A stretch of 64,000 nt of DNA from Kuafuiihalomonas sp050331295 (GCA_050331295.1 JBHJGZ010000008.1:62001-126000); one strand, 5' to 3'. Counted from the stretch's first letter, positions 18,257-27,285 are shown. A program made the numbers and translations. The notes: generated by a model not told the origin, from the letters alone.

Positions 18257-19360
18257 GTGCGATGGGACCTCCTGCCTAACGTCCTGCAAAACGGTACGGG
18301 CCGCGTGTTCGAGTTCATCACCATCCAGATGCAGGAACGGGGGTTCCTCATCTTCATGGGAATCAGTTTTCTGCTCGTCGGCATCATCTACCCCGACCCG
18401 ACCCTCGCCATGTGGGTCGGTTTCGCCTTCGCCGGCTATGCAGCCACCGCTAACGACAGCATCCAGACGATCGGTACCTTCCTCGCATCCAACCAGCATC
18501 GTCCCTGGTGGCTGCTCTGGTTTTACATCGCCTCTCTTTTCCTCGTGACCGTCGGGCTCAGTTGGCTGGCGAACGACGGAGATGTGACGTGGGGGGTCCT
18601 TCAATCCAAGGGCTTTTCGGAGCAACCGCAGGAGTTCGATTTTCTCCAGGTTGCCGCACCGCTTTTCCTGATCATCTTGACCCGGCTCCGTATGCCGGTC
18701 TCCACGACCTTTCTCCTCCTCTCGGCGTTTGCAACCAAGGTCGCGGGCATCGAGGGCGTTCTCATCAAGAGCCTGAGTGGCTATGTCATCGCGTTCGTCT
18801 CATCCATCGTCTTGTGGGGGACGTTGGGTCGTTTCATGCACCGTCGCTTCGTGGGTGAGCCGCACCCAGCATGGTGGCCCACTCAATGGATCGTGAGTGG
18901 CCTCCTGTGGTGTCTGTGGGTATCGCAAGACGCAGCCAATATCGCGGTATTTCTCCCTCGATTCATGAGCTTTTTTCAGTTCGTCGGTTTTGCCAGCGTG
19001 ATCGTGGCCGGTCTGGGGCTTTTGTTCCTTCTGAAGGGCGACCGGATTCAAACCATCGTGAACGAGAAGTCGTCCATCTACGATGTTCGTGCGGCGACGG
19101 TGATCGACTTTCTCTATGCAATCATCTTGTTCGTGTTCAAGATCGTGAACAACGTCCCGATGAGTACGACGTGGGTGTTCATCGGTTTGCTCGGCGGACG
19201 AGAGCTGGCCTACGCGTGGAGCGTAGGGGAGCGTCGTTTTCTGGACGCCTTTCGCATGATGGGGCGGGACATCCTTTTCGCCTTCATCGGTCTTCTCGTG
19301 TCGCTCGTCCTTGCGGCGAGCATCAACGACGATCTGCGACAGCGGATATTCGGATTCTGA
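18257..19360 (+). CDS. Polytopic membrane protein resembling PiT-type inorganic phosphate transporters
   Basis: About 367 residues with roughly ten hydrophobic segments. Two internal repeats carry PiT-like signatures: ATANDSIQTIGTFL near the N-terminus (PiT has GANDVAN...GT) and SQDAANIAVFLPR in the second half. PVSTT and VPMSTTWVFIGLLGG match the PiT PVSTTH motif. PiT proteins import phosphate with H+ or Na+. The match is motif-level only, so the substrate is unproven. I chose the GTG preceded by GAGG; a TTG twelve codons upstream is also open. No phoU-type partner is adjacent, unlike many pit operons. Confidence 0.65.
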   Translation: MRWDLLPNVLQNGTGRVFEFITIQMQERGFLIFMGISFLLVGIIYPDPTLAMWVGFAFAGYAATANDSIQTIGTFLASNQHRPWWLLWFYIASLFLVTVGLSWLANDGDVTWGVLQSKGFSEQPQEFDFLQVAAPLFLIILTRLRMPVSTTFLLLSAFATKVAGIEGVLIKSLSGYVIAFVSSIVLWGTLGRFMHRRFVGEPHPAWWPTQWIVSGLLWCLWVSQDAANIAVFLPRFMSFFQFVGFASVIVAGLGLLFLLKGDRIQTIVNEKSSIYDVRAATVIDFLYAIILFVFKIVNNVPMSTTWVFIGLLGGRELAYAWSVGERRFLDAFRMMGRDILFAFIGLLVSLVLAASINDDLRQRIFGF

Positions 19361-19461
19361 CTAGGACGAACAACGCGCGAAATTCGCGGTCACGGTCGGG
19401 CGACCGACGAAGAAGCCAAGAGAGTTCTCGCTTATTCTGAGGGAAGGCGCATGCTCACGAA

Positions 19462-19818
19462 GTGACGACGCCGGCCACCTCATCCGAGCATCCGCTGGGG
19501 CTCAATCGGGTAGCCTGTGAACTGCTGGAGGTTTTGACCAATCTTCTCGCGTCGTTTCGAGCGAAGGACGAAGGTCCGCTTGTCGATGACTTGAGCGAAC
19601 TGGTTGAGGACATCCGAACGTTTCTGGAAGAGCTGCGGGTCGAGGACGGGATGGTCACCACTGACGACCTCAAAGACATCTGCTACGCCGCTTCCCTCCG
19701 AGTGGGGCTCCTGTCTCAAGCCCTGAACGTTATCGAAGATCCAAGGACGCTTCGTCGGCTGCGGCAATGGTACCGGCTATACATCGGTATCTGTCACCGG
19801 CCCGGCTTCGCCAACTGA
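19462..19818 (+). CDS. Small acidic protein of unknown function
   Basis: A 118-residue product from a GTG start with no clear ribosome site. It is mostly helical by eye: GLNRVACELLEVLTNLLASF, DLSELVEDIRTFLEELR, then DDLKDICYAASLRVGLLSQALN and a basic end (LRRLRQWYRLYIG). It has no signal peptide, membrane segment or recognisable domain. Amphipathic leucine spacing and the absence of a competing reading frame make a real protein likely. It lies between the PiT-like gene and the pseudokinase gene on the same strand, about 100 and 70 bases from them. It could be a regulator of either, but nothing in the sequence shows this. Confidence 0.55.
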   Translation: MTTPATSSEHPLGLNRVACELLEVLTNLLASFRAKDEGPLVDDLSELVEDIRTFLEELRVEDGMVTTDDLKDICYAASLRVGLLSQALNVIEDPRTLRRLRQWYRLYIGICHRPGFAN

Positions 19819-19887
19819 CGATGTCGCACTTCCACCTTCAAGACCCGCCACATTGAACCCAACTTCAAAAAGCGGGAATCATATCGT

Positions 19888-21702
19888 GTGTATCCGGAGG
19901 ACCGGACCATAGACGAAACACCGGTGCCCCGGCGTGTCGGCCCATTCCAGCTGTTGACGCAGGTCCCGTCGGAGCCCGGCATTCAGCTCTGGACCGGCAT
20001 TCATCGAAGTGATGGGGGCCTCGCCCTTCCGGCGCTCGTGGCTCTCGCTCGTTCTCGGAGCGTTGCTGGGCAGGCACTCTTGCGCGAGGCGGGGCACCCC
20101 TTCGTCGACCCAAACCTTATGACGCCCCTCGCTCTGTACGAAGAAGGCGAGAGTCTGGCCCTCGGATTTGTCCGGCCACTGGGGCTGAGCCTGGCCGAGA
20201 TTCTTCAGGTGTGCGCGCGTCAGTATCAGCGTATTCCCATCCACTGCGGCGTCTTCATTGCGAAGGAAGTGTTGCACGGAATGGGGGCCCTTCATCGGCG
20301 CGGAGTCGTCCATGGGACCGTCGATCCGCGGCTGGTATGGATCGCGTTTTCGGGGCAGGTGCAGCTCCGAGGGCTGGGGTACGGGCCCGCTCCTGACGCC
20401 ATCCAGTACGTCCCTCCCTTCCCGCTGATGCCTGGGTACGACGCACCAGAGCATGCGACCGACGTTCGGCCGAATCCGCGATCGGATGTTTATCGGGCGG
20501 CGTCGCTGTTGGTCCACATGCTCACCGGTCAGTCGCCTCCCGTGGCTCCCGTGAGCCTGGACCGGGTGATGCCAGAGGCCAGTCCGCGCCTGGTCCACGC
20601 CGTTCGTCGGGCTATGGAGCGCGACCCTCGCCAGCGGTTGGATGCGTGGTCCTTCTGCGACGAGTTGGCCCGCCTGCTGTACAGCGAAGATCCGACCTTC
20701 GGACGTCCCGCGCTCACCCGATTCTTGGCCTCGCTGCCCGGCCTCGACCCAGACGAGCAGGCACATCGAGAGCGGGTGCTGTCCTCCGAGCCCGATCTGG
20801 GCAGTTTTGGACCCTTGGCGCAGCGTCCGCCGCTCGAGCCTACTCCGGAGCCTCCGATCCAGCCGCAAGATCTGGTCGCGCATCGATCCACCATGGACAT
20901 GCAGCCGCCGCCACCGGCGGAGGAACGGATCTCTCCCCTGGGTGTATCGGCCCCGTCCGAGGAGTTCGAAACTCGTCTGAGATCCGGAGTTGCGGGTTCC
21001 GAGGCCTCTCCCGAGCCGCAGTCGTTTACCTTTCCGCCCACCGCACCGACCCAAATCGATCCGCCTTCCGAGGTGTTTCATCCAGGTACCGGCAGCATGC
21101 CGCCGACGCGGTCCCGCGCCACGTTGGTCAGCCTCATCGTGGCTGCGCTGGTCATCGTGACGGCGCTCCTGGGTTACCAGAGCAGTCGATGGTTTCGGCA
21201 ACAGTTGCGCTATGCGGTGATCGGCAAGGCGCCGGGTGCCATCTTGGTTCTGGAGTCCGTACCGCCCGGCGCCGAGGTCAACTTGAACGGGAGCCGGACC
21301 GGCCGAAGAACCCCCGTCACCATCGACAACATCGAATCGGGGGTCGTCCACGACATCGAGCTCGAACTGGCCGGGCAACCCAGCTTGACCGCCACGGTAT
21401 CCCTGGATGCTGGGGCGAGCCGTACGGTCACCCTGACGTTTCCGGGGGCAGTGGTGAAGACGCGCATCACGTCGGATCCCACCGAGGCGGTGGTGAGTCT
21501 GAACGGCCGCAGGGCGAATTTCACGCCGACAGAGCTCCTTCTGCGGGTTGGTGAATCGGCCACGCTCAAGGTCGAAAAGACCGGGTACCTGGATTGGGAA
21601 AAGAAGGTGATGCCCGAACCGAACACACCGTTGAGTTTCGACGTGCGTCTGGAGAAGGATCCGGCGCTTTGGTCATCGGAAGACGACGCCGCGGAGGAGT
21701 GA
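19888..21702 (+). CDS. Transmembrane pseudokinase with two PEGA domains
   Basis: The 604-residue protein has a kinase-fold N-terminus (~17-270), but the key residues are gone. No glycine loop or VAIK lysine is recognisable. The catalytic loop reads HGTVDPRLV (142-150) instead of HRDxxPxN, and DFG is replaced by RGLGYG (161-166). The YDAPEHA activation-segment end and the R-SDVYRAAS helix F remain. A Pro-rich linker leads to a membrane helix (~415-436), then two extracytoplasmic PEGA repeats, each with a VPPGAEVNLNG / DPTEAVVSLNG core. It probably acts as a scaffold, or links wall or outer-envelope binding to the active kinases nearby. The GTG start is tentative. Confidence 0.85.
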   Translation: MYPEDRTIDETPVPRRVGPFQLLTQVPSEPGIQLWTGIHRSDGGLALPALVALARSRSVAGQALLREAGHPFVDPNLMTPLALYEEGESLALGFVRPLGLSLAEILQVCARQYQRIPIHCGVFIAKEVLHGMGALHRRGVVHGTVDPRLVWIAFSGQVQLRGLGYGPAPDAIQYVPPFPLMPGYDAPEHATDVRPNPRSDVYRAASLLVHMLTGQSPPVAPVSLDRVMPEASPRLVHAVRRAMERDPRQRLDAWSFCDELARLLYSEDPTFGRPALTRFLASLPGLDPDEQAHRERVLSSEPDLGSFGPLAQRPPLEPTPEPPIQPQDLVAHRSTMDMQPPPPAEERISPLGVSAPSEEFETRLRSGVAGSEASPEPQSFTFPPTAPTQIDPPSEVFHPGTGSMPPTRSRATLVSLIVAALVIVTALLGYQSSRWFRQQLRYAVIGKAPGAILVLESVPPGAEVNLNGSRTGRRTPVTIDNIESGVVHDIELELAGQPSLTATVSLDAGASRTVTLTFPGAVVKTRITSDPTEAVVSLNGRRANFTPTELLLRVGESATLKVEKTGYLDWEKKVMPEPNTPLSFDVRLEKDPALWSSEDDAAEE

Positions 21703-21706
21703 GGGC

Positions 21707-23116
21707 TCAGCTGGCCCGAGCGGTGCGAAGCGAAGGGGCGATGAGTTCGAGGCAGCGGGCCACGCTCTTGGGTTGACCGTACACGGTTCGGACGTAGGGA
21801 AGCTGGGCGTCCCGGGCGGATCGGGCCAACGCCCGATCGGCGACGGCCGACTGAAGCCCCAGTGCGGAGAGCACGAGTTCGACGCCCTGCGCGGCCAGTT
21901 CCGGACCGGTCGGTTGGCGTCCGACTCCATCGACCAGCCGCCACTGCCATCGGATCGATGAAAGCTCGGACTCGATGTGCTCCTGAACCAGGGGCTCCCG
22001 CCGCGTCACCACGCACAGCACCTGCTTTCCGGCCCACGGATCCATGGCCGGGCTCTGCAGGCCGGTCATGGCAGCACGGGCGTTCGAGGCCGAACCGAGG
22101 GTCTCCGCGCCGCCTGCAGACGCCCAGCCCGAAGGCGGCATGACGCCGGGGTCCAGGGCGCGTTCCCCGGGACCGCACTCCACGTGTCGACGGCTGGCCC
22201 ACCAGCGAAGTCGACCGAGACACCGTGCCCATCGCTCCGGGTCGGAGACCGACGGTCGGATCCATCGAAGGCGGCCGGCCCAGCGTTCGAAGTCCACCGG
22301 ACTTGGACCTTCGCGGTCCGGTTCGGGTTCGGCTCCTCGTTCCATGATGCCGGAGGCGGCCACCAACTCCCGCTCCACTTGGTCGAGAAGACCGTCGGGG
22401 TCCGGAGGGGCGGGGGAGGGGTCCAACGCGTACCCATATCGGTCCCGTGCTCGGTGCTCCGCGACGGCTTCGAGCCCCCAAAGCGCTTGTTCAGCCCTGA
22501 GCGCAGCGTCGTGCCAGGTTCGCGCGGTTCCGCCGAGGACGTGGCGGGGCAGATCGCTCGGCTGGATGTGCAGCTGCAGTGCAGTCACCGAGCCCGGCCA
22601 GAACGCCTTCCCCAACTCCGTCAAGGTGCGGGAAAGCGCCGTCACCTCTTCTCTTATGGTCTGGTCTTCGGGAAAGCGTTCAGCTTGGGCACGGGCTTCG
22701 CAGATCCAGGCCATGATGGCCAAACGCTGGTGCTCGGCAGCGCACAGGGCCAGATCACCACGGCTCTGGCTCACCCGCTCCTGCAGGATGGCCAGTTCGT
22801 CCAGCGCCGTCTCCCGACTCGGGGGCGATGCGTCCGCGGGACGGATGAGTGTCGGGTGACCGGGCTGCGACGTGGGAAGCGGCGACCCGACCACGCGCGG
22901 CCGACCCTCCGCCGCTCCGACGCGTTCGTACAGATCCTGCGCCAGGCGGCTCGGCAACATGGCTCTCAGCACCCGACGAAGGGCCTCGTCTTCGTCTTCA
23001 CCGGCTGCGTGCCATGATTCGTCGTCATTCCGAACCCAGCAATCCGTCCAGCGGTGTCGGTGAAATGTGACTCGGTAGCCTGACGTCTCCAGCAAGCTCA
23101 GGTCCTTTGAGACCAT
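21707..23116 (-). CDS. Protein of unknown function, downstream of prfB
   Basis: The 469-residue soluble protein has no signal or membrane segment. The middle (about 100-260) is helical and rich in Ala, Glu and Arg (ETALDELAILQERVSQSRGD), probably coiled. The last ~95 residues (LCVVTRREPLVQEHIESEL ... VELVLSALGLQ ... VYGQPKSVARCLELI) have an alpha/beta rhythm faintly like the DUF2325 fold, but I would not assign it. It starts 44 bases after prfB on the same strand and converges on the pseudokinase gene with four bases between stops. I do not recognise its function. Confidence 0.6.
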   Translation of the reverse strand: MVSKDLSLLETSGYRVTFHRHRWTDCWVRNDDESWHAAGEDEDEALRRVLRAMLPSRLAQDLYERVGAAEGRPRVVGSPLPTSQPGHPTLIRPADASPPSRETALDELAILQERVSQSRGDLALCAAEHQRLAIMAWICEARAQAERFPEDQTIREEVTALSRTLTELGKAFWPGSVTALQLHIQPSDLPRHVLGGTARTWHDAALRAEQALWGLEAVAEHRARDRYGYALDPSPAPPDPDGLLDQVERELVAASGIMERGAEPEPDREGPSPVDFERWAGRLRWIRPSVSDPERWARCLGRLRWWASRRHVECGPGERALDPGVMPPSGWASAGGAETLGSASNARAAMTGLQSPAMDPWAGKQVLCVVTRREPLVQEHIESELSSIRWQWRLVDGVGRQPTGPELAAQGVELVLSALGLQSAVADRALARSARDAQLPYVRTVYGQPKSVARCLELIAPSLRTARAS

Positions 23117-23160
23117 CCGACGTGCTTATCGCGCGGGGCAGCACGGTGCAACGGAGGGCT

Positions 23161-24277
23161 TCACGACGGCGCGGATTGCTGATGGGAAAGCAGGTAGGCC
23201 TCCATGAAGCCGTCGAGGTTGCCGTCGATGACGTCGTCATACTGCGTCGATTCGAAGTCGGTCCGATGGTCTTTCACCATCCGATACGGGTGGTTCACGT
23301 AGGACCGGATCTGGGATCCCCACTCGATCTTCAGCTTTTCAGCACCGATTTTGGACCGCTCCTCGTCTTGCTGGGCCTGATAGTAGTCGAACACCCGAGA
23401 AGAGAGAATCTTGCGGGCGGTGGCGCGGTTCTTGTGCTGACTCCGTTCCGACTGACAGGCCACTACGATGCCGGTCTCCAGGTGAGTCAGGCGGATTGCG
23501 GATTCGGTCTTGTTCACGTGCTGACCGCCGGCTCCGGAGGACCGCAACCGGTCCTCCCGGACATCCTTTTCCCAGTCGATGTCCACGGCCACGTCGTCTT
23601 CGAGTTCCGGAGTCACGCGGACTGCGGCGAAGCTGGTCTGGCGTCGGGCGTTGGCATCGAACGGGGAAATCCGGACCAGTCGATGCACGCCTTCTTCCGC
23701 CCGTAGCCAACCGTATGCATAGTCTCCCCTGACTAGGAGGATCGCGGTCTTGATGCCCGCTTCATCCCCCGGCTGAAAGTCGGCTTCCTCGACCTCGAAT
23801 CCGGTCCGCTCGCACCAGCGGGTATACATTCGGTAGAGCATTTCCGCCCAATCTTGGGCGTCCACCCCACCCGCACCCGCATGAACCTCGAGAATGCAAT
23901 TCGACTGGTCGTGGGGACCGGACATCATGCGTCGAAGCTCGATTCGAGACAGATCGGACCCGGCCGAGCTCAGCAGTCCGTCGACTTCCCCCAGGACGGA
24001 GTCGTCTTCTTCCTCGCCCGCGAGGTCGATGAGCACCTCGGCGTCCTCGAGACGTTTGAAGAGGCTTTCGACTTCTTTGAGGGCAGTCTCCAGGCGACTT
24101 CGCTTCTTCTGGAGTCTCTGTGCCCGTTCCTGGTCGTTCCAGAAGTCGGGCTCGGCACTCATCGCCTCGATTTCGCCCAACTGCTTCTTCTTGGCGGAGA
24201 CGTCAAAGATAGCTCCGGAGGGCGTCGAAGCGCCCCCGAAGCTCGCTCAGTTGGACCCGACGGTCTTCCTCGTTCAT
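23161..24277 (-). CDS. prfB: Peptide chain release factor 2, made by +1 programmed frameshift
   Basis: RF2 recognises UAA/UGA and releases the peptide. The true start is the ATG at 24277: 24 codons (MNEEDRRV ... RSYL) run into an in-frame TGA. A +1 shift then continues DVSAKKKQLGEIEAM into the main frame, giving about 371 residues, the normal RF2 length. The GGQ loop is AGGQHVNKTESA. The codon-recognition region is present further upstream in the sequence, and the stop-codon tripeptide is not annotated here. The shift autoregulates RF2: low RF2 lets the ribosome pause at UGA and slip. The gene is divergent from coaD by about 80 bases and probably shares a transcript with the unknown gene downstream. 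Confidence 0.95.
24202..24217 (-). promoter_or_regulatory. prfB +1 programmed frameshift site
   Basis: On the minus strand the codons read CGG AGC TAT CTT TGA C. CTT TGA C is the invariant slippery stop of bacterial prfB. The in-frame GGAG, about four bases before CTT, is an internal Shine-Dalgarno-like stimulator in nearly the same place as AGGGGG in E. coli. The peptidyl-tRNA-Leu slips from CUU to UUU and the next codon read is GAC. The residues before and after (SYL / D..AKKK) resemble the E. coli arrangement (GYL / DY.AKK). Confidence 0.93.
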
Positions 24278-24355
24278 GGAATCGTTTGGGTAGCATGCTT
24301 CGACCAGCGCAGCACGCCCTTTGACTCACGCGGATCACTCGCGGGATGGAGAGCC

Positions 24356-24844
24356 ATGGTGGACTACCGCCACGCCGTCTACGCCGGAAGCTTTGACCCG
24401 GTCACTCTGGGCCATACCTCGATCATCGAGCGAGCCTCACGGCTTTACGAACGCGTCACGGTGGCGGTCGGTGCGAACCCGGATAAGTCCGGGACCTTTC
24501 CCGCCGAAGAGCGGGTAGAAATCATTCGAGAAACGGTCCGCTCGCATCGCAACGTCAAGGTCGAGTCGTTTCGAGGCCTTCTGGTGACCTACTGCCAGTC
24601 CAAAGGGGCCGGTGTCCTCCTTCGCGGAATGCGGCTCCTGACCGATTTCGAATATGAGTTCCAGCTGGGACTGGCCAATCGAGATCTCGATAGCCGTATC
24701 GAGACCGTCTACATGTTCACAGAATCCGAACACGTTTACATCTCGAGCTCCTTGGTCAAACAGATCGCGATGAACGGTGGCGATGCTTCCCGGTACCTTC
24801 CGCCGGCCGCCTGGCGTGCCCTCGCCAAGAAATTCCAGACCTGA
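24356..24844 (+). CDS. coaD: Phosphopantetheine adenylyltransferase
   Basis: CoaD joins 4'-phosphopantetheine and ATP to dephospho-CoA, the penultimate step of CoA synthesis. The 162-residue length is typical. The nucleotidyltransferase motif GSFDPVTLGH (11-20) contains the TxGH-type ATP site (here TLGH). The C-terminal motif YISSSLVKQIA matches the ISSTxVR signature with Lys in place of Arg. RGMRLLTDFEYEFQ matches the family RGLR...DFEYE segment. The ATG, preceded by GGAGAG, fits the family N-terminus; upstream open codons are spurious. It is the first gene of a rightward housekeeping run and divergent from prfB. Confidence 0.96.
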   Translation: MVDYRHAVYAGSFDPVTLGHTSIIERASRLYERVTVAVGANPDKSGTFPAEERVEIIRETVRSHRNVKVESFRGLLVTYCQSKGAGVLLRGMRLLTDFEYEFQLGLANRDLDSRIETVYMFTESEHVYISSSLVKQIAMNGGDASRYLPPAAWRALAKKFQT

Positions 24845-24988
24845 CCAAAGAGCGGTTCGCGCCGTCCAACCGTGACCTTTCGTTCGCGGCAGCGAGCACG
24901 GAACCGTCGCCCAGGACCTTCTCGACAAAAAGACGGAGGGGGGTGGAATGTCTCCCTTTCAATCGTTAAGGTGCGCGCGACCCGAGCC

Positions 24989-25597
24989 ATGACTGTGTTG
25001 GATAGCAGCGTGCTCGTGCTGAATCGGCTTTACCAGCCGGTCAACATCACGACGGTCCGTCGTGCCTTCACCCTTTTGTATCAGGGCACCGCCAAAGCCA
25101 TCGACCGAGAGTTTCAGACCTTCGACTTCGATAGCTGGGCAGCGCTCTCGGCCGAGGTGCATGACACCGATGTCCTGCGTACGGTGGCGAAGACGATCCG
25201 GATTCCCCGCGTGATCATTCTCCAGGTTTTCGACCGGTTCCCTCGGCTTCATGTGCGGTTTTCCCGACAGAATATCTATCTTCGCGACAAACTGGTCTGT
25301 CAGTACTGCGGAGAACGCTTCGCCCGCGCCGACCTGAACCTCGACCACGTGGTCCCTCGGTCTCGAGGAGGCCGGACTACCTGGGAGAATGTCGTGTGCT
25401 CTTGCATTCCCTGCAACCTCCGAAAGGGCAATCGGACCCCGGAGGAGGCTCGAATGCGTTTGCTTCAAGATCCGACCCGTCCACGTTGGTCGCCGTTTGA
25501 GCGAGGTCGTGAGGGGGCGATCACGTATGAGGACTGGCGTCCGTTCTTGAGCTTTGTGGACGCGAGCTACTGGAACACTGAGCTCTTTGAAGACTAA
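24989..25597 (+). CDS. HNH endonuclease family protein
   Basis: The 202-residue protein starts MTVLDSSVLVLNRLYQPVN, the standard N-terminus of a widespread stand-alone HNH family (McrA/YisB-like). The catalytic zinc-finger region is CQYCG...LNLDHVVPRSRGG...WENVVCSCIPCN: two CxxC pairs, the HNH His in LDHV, Asn in WENV, and a final NxRKGNR. These proteins are usually encoded once per genome beside housekeeping genes rather than in restriction systems. A GTG six codons upstream is an alternative start. The neighbours coaD and the HTH gene are on the same strand. Its in vivo target is not established. Confidence 0.88.
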   Translation: MTVLDSSVLVLNRLYQPVNITTVRRAFTLLYQGTAKAIDREFQTFDFDSWAALSAEVHDTDVLRTVAKTIRIPRVIILQVFDRFPRLHVRFSRQNIYLRDKLVCQYCGERFARADLNLDHVVPRSRGGRTTWENVVCSCIPCNLRKGNRTPEEARMRLLQDPTRPRWSPFERGREGAITYEDWRPFLSFVDASYWNTELFED

Positions 25598-25608
25598 AGG
25601 GTCCAGCG

Positions 25609-25935
25609 ATGGCCTCCGATGACGATGCGGAAGACCGGGTCTCTGGTCCTGTATCCAGCAGTGACCTGCCCCTGAGCCCCGGGCAGGATCTTGCCCGGTC
25701 CCGGACGTCTCGGGGCATGACCGTGAGTGAACTGGCTCAACGTACGAAGATCCGAGTTTCGGTCATCCTCGCCCTCGAAGAGGAGCGGTACGACGACATC
25801 CCGAAGGCTAGGGTGTACATCCGAGGCTTCCTAAGCAGCATTGCCCGTGAACTCGGTCTCTCCCCCGACTCCATTCTCGAGCCGTACTTGACCCGCTGGC
25901 AGGCGTGGATGGACGCGCAGTCAGGACCGCTTTGA
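25609..25935 (+). CDS. Short RodZ-type helix-turn-helix protein
   Basis: The 108-residue protein has ~25 disordered residues, then a Cro/RodZ-type HTH: LSPGQDLARSRTSRGMTVSEL, KIRVSVILALEEERYDDIP and ARVYIRGFLSSIARELGL. The Y-x-RG-x-L-x-YA-type segment (here YIRGFLSSIA) is the RodZ/HTH_25 signature. RodZ proper has a following membrane helix and a periplasmic domain. This protein stops about 20 residues after the HTH, so it is cytoplasmic. It could be a truncated cell-shape factor or a small DNA-binding regulator. The start is eleven bases after the HNH stop, so the two are probably co-transcribed. Confidence 0.8.
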   Translation: MASDDDAEDRVSGPVSSSDLPLSPGQDLARSRTSRGMTVSELAQRTKIRVSVILALEEERYDDIPKARVYIRGFLSSIARELGLSPDSILEPYLTRWQAWMDAQSGPL

Positions 25936-26044
25936 AACGGCCTCTGCAACCGAGCCTTCCAGCGTCTTGTCGGACCCACCGAGGCCTCTGGTCCACGGCG
26001 TCCGGCGCGATTGACTCCGGCGAGGGCGATGGCCACCATGGAGT

Positions 26045-26311
26045 ATGGCGCTGATCGACACGCCGGAAGCCGCGAATCGACTGGCCCGCACCATCGCCTC
26101 GGACATCTCCCTTTACAACGAAGAGAAGATCGTGCGGGCCATACGGGAAGACAGCCTGTTCGAAGCCTTGGAGCCAGAGATTCAAGAAGGTCTTCAACTG
26201 TATGAAAGCCGCGTCGACGGACGGCTGCGGTCTTCGACCAACTTCTTCCATCGGGCCCTGGTGGATGTCATCTTGCGAAGTAAGGGCCACGTCGACTCGC
26301 ACATCTGGTGA
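26045..26311 (+). CDS. Small conserved-looking protein upstream of the pseudouridine synthase gene
   Basis: The 88-residue soluble protein (ATG start) begins ALIDTPEAANRLARTIASDI, then LYNEEKIVRAIREDSLFEAL and ELESR-like helices, ending FFHRALVDVILRSKG. It looks all-helical with conserved-type Asn-Glu-Glu-Lys spacing. I know similar short proteins from deltaproteobacterial genomes, but not a function. Its stop overlaps the GTG start of the next gene by four bases, so the genes are translationally coupled. This supports a real gene despite its size. Confidence 0.7.
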   Translation: MALIDTPEAANRLARTIASDISLYNEEKIVRAIREDSLFEALEPEIQEGLQLYESRVDGRLRSSTNFFHRALVDVILRSKGHVDSHIW

Positions 26312-27285
26312 CGACGCCCGAACGCACGGTAGTGGTGGTCACCGAGGCTCTGGATGGCGAGCGGTTGGACCGAGCCATGGCCGCCCTATTTCCGCACCGA
26401 TCCCGTGCCGCCTTCCAAAGGCACATTGATGCCGGGGCGGTGATGCTGAATGGCGAGGTGCCGAGACGCGGCGGCAAAACGAAGGTGTCGGCCGGGGACC
26501 AAATCAGCTACGCGCCGCCCGCTCCGAGGCAGCTGGACATCCGACCCGAACCGCTACCCCTTCGGATTCTCTACGAGGACGAGGACGTCCTGGTCTTGGA
26601 CAAGGAAGCTGGGACAGTGGTTCATCCTGCGGCGGGCAACTGGTCGCGAACCCTGGTGCAGGGGGTCATGCACCACGTCGGCGTCGGCCTTCCCGGCGCA
26701 GCGGACCGACCGGGCGTGGTCCATCGCCTGGATCGAGACACCACTGGCGTCATCGTGTTCGCGAAGAATGAGGAGGCCCACGCGCATCTCGCCGCGCAGT
26801 TCGCGGAGCGAAGCGCGCAAAAGAGCTACTGGGCCGTGGCTCTGGGGCACCTTCGAACCCCGCAGACGGCCGACGAGTGGTGCTTGAATACCTGGTACGG
26901 TCGCGACCCGCGGGACCGGAAGAAGTTCTCCAGCAAGGTTTCGTTCGGCAAGCGGGCGACCAGCGTGGTTCGCGTCCTTCAGAAGCTGGAAGATTCGAGC
27001 TTGGTCGAAGTGGACCTCCACACCGGACGGACTCACCAGATCCGCGTGCATCTGGCCGACCTGGGGCATCCATTGCTCGGGGACCGCACGTACGGGGAAC
27101 GTCGACTCATCCGCGCCGAGCACCGGAACCCGAAGCTCCGGTTTTGGCGGCCGGCGCTTCACGCGTTGAGGCTTGCCCTGCAGCTCCCGTCGGGTGAAAC
27201 CCGAGCATTCGTCGCCTCGGTGCCGGCAGACCTGGCCGAGCTGGTGGTGCGCCTCGGCGGTCGCATGCCGGAGGAGGTGACGTGA
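26308..27285 (+). CDS. RluA-family 23S rRNA pseudouridine synthase (RluD-like)
   Basis: The 325-residue protein has an S4 RNA-binding domain at residues ~15-65 (LDGERLDRAMAALF, VMLNGEVPRRGGKTKVSAGD). The catalytic domain follows, with HRLDRDTTG at 139-147. Asp142 is the nucleophile and the preceding Arg is conserved. RTHQIRVHLADLGHPLLGD is the second family signature. S4 plus this domain is the RluC/RluD layout; the enzyme would isomerise uridines in large-subunit rRNA. RluD is the usual partner of the pgeF gene, which follows here with a four-base overlap, so RluD is favoured. Confidence 0.92.
   Translation: MTTPERTVVVVTEALDGERLDRAMAALFPHRSRAAFQRHIDAGAVMLNGEVPRRGGKTKVSAGDQISYAPPAPRQLDIRPEPLPLRILYEDEDVLVLDKEAGTVVHPAAGNWSRTLVQGVMHHVGVGLPGAADRPGVVHRLDRDTTGVIVFAKNEEAHAHLAAQFAERSAQKSYWAVALGHLRTPQTADEWCLNTWYGRDPRDRKKFSSKVSFGKRATSVVRVLQKLEDSSLVEVDLHTGRTHQIRVHLADLGHPLLGDRTYGERRLIRAEHRNPKLRFWRPALHALRLALQLPSGETRAFVASVPADLAELVVRLGGRMPEEVT

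Noticed and set aside
19393..19406. CGGTCG-GG-CGACCG as a terminator after the PiT-like gene
   Set aside because: The loop has only two bases and no T-run follows.
19879..21378. About 500-codon frame antisense to the pseudokinase gene
   Set aside because: It has no domain or signal and mirrors the sense gene exactly, whose kinase fold and PEGA repeats are clear.
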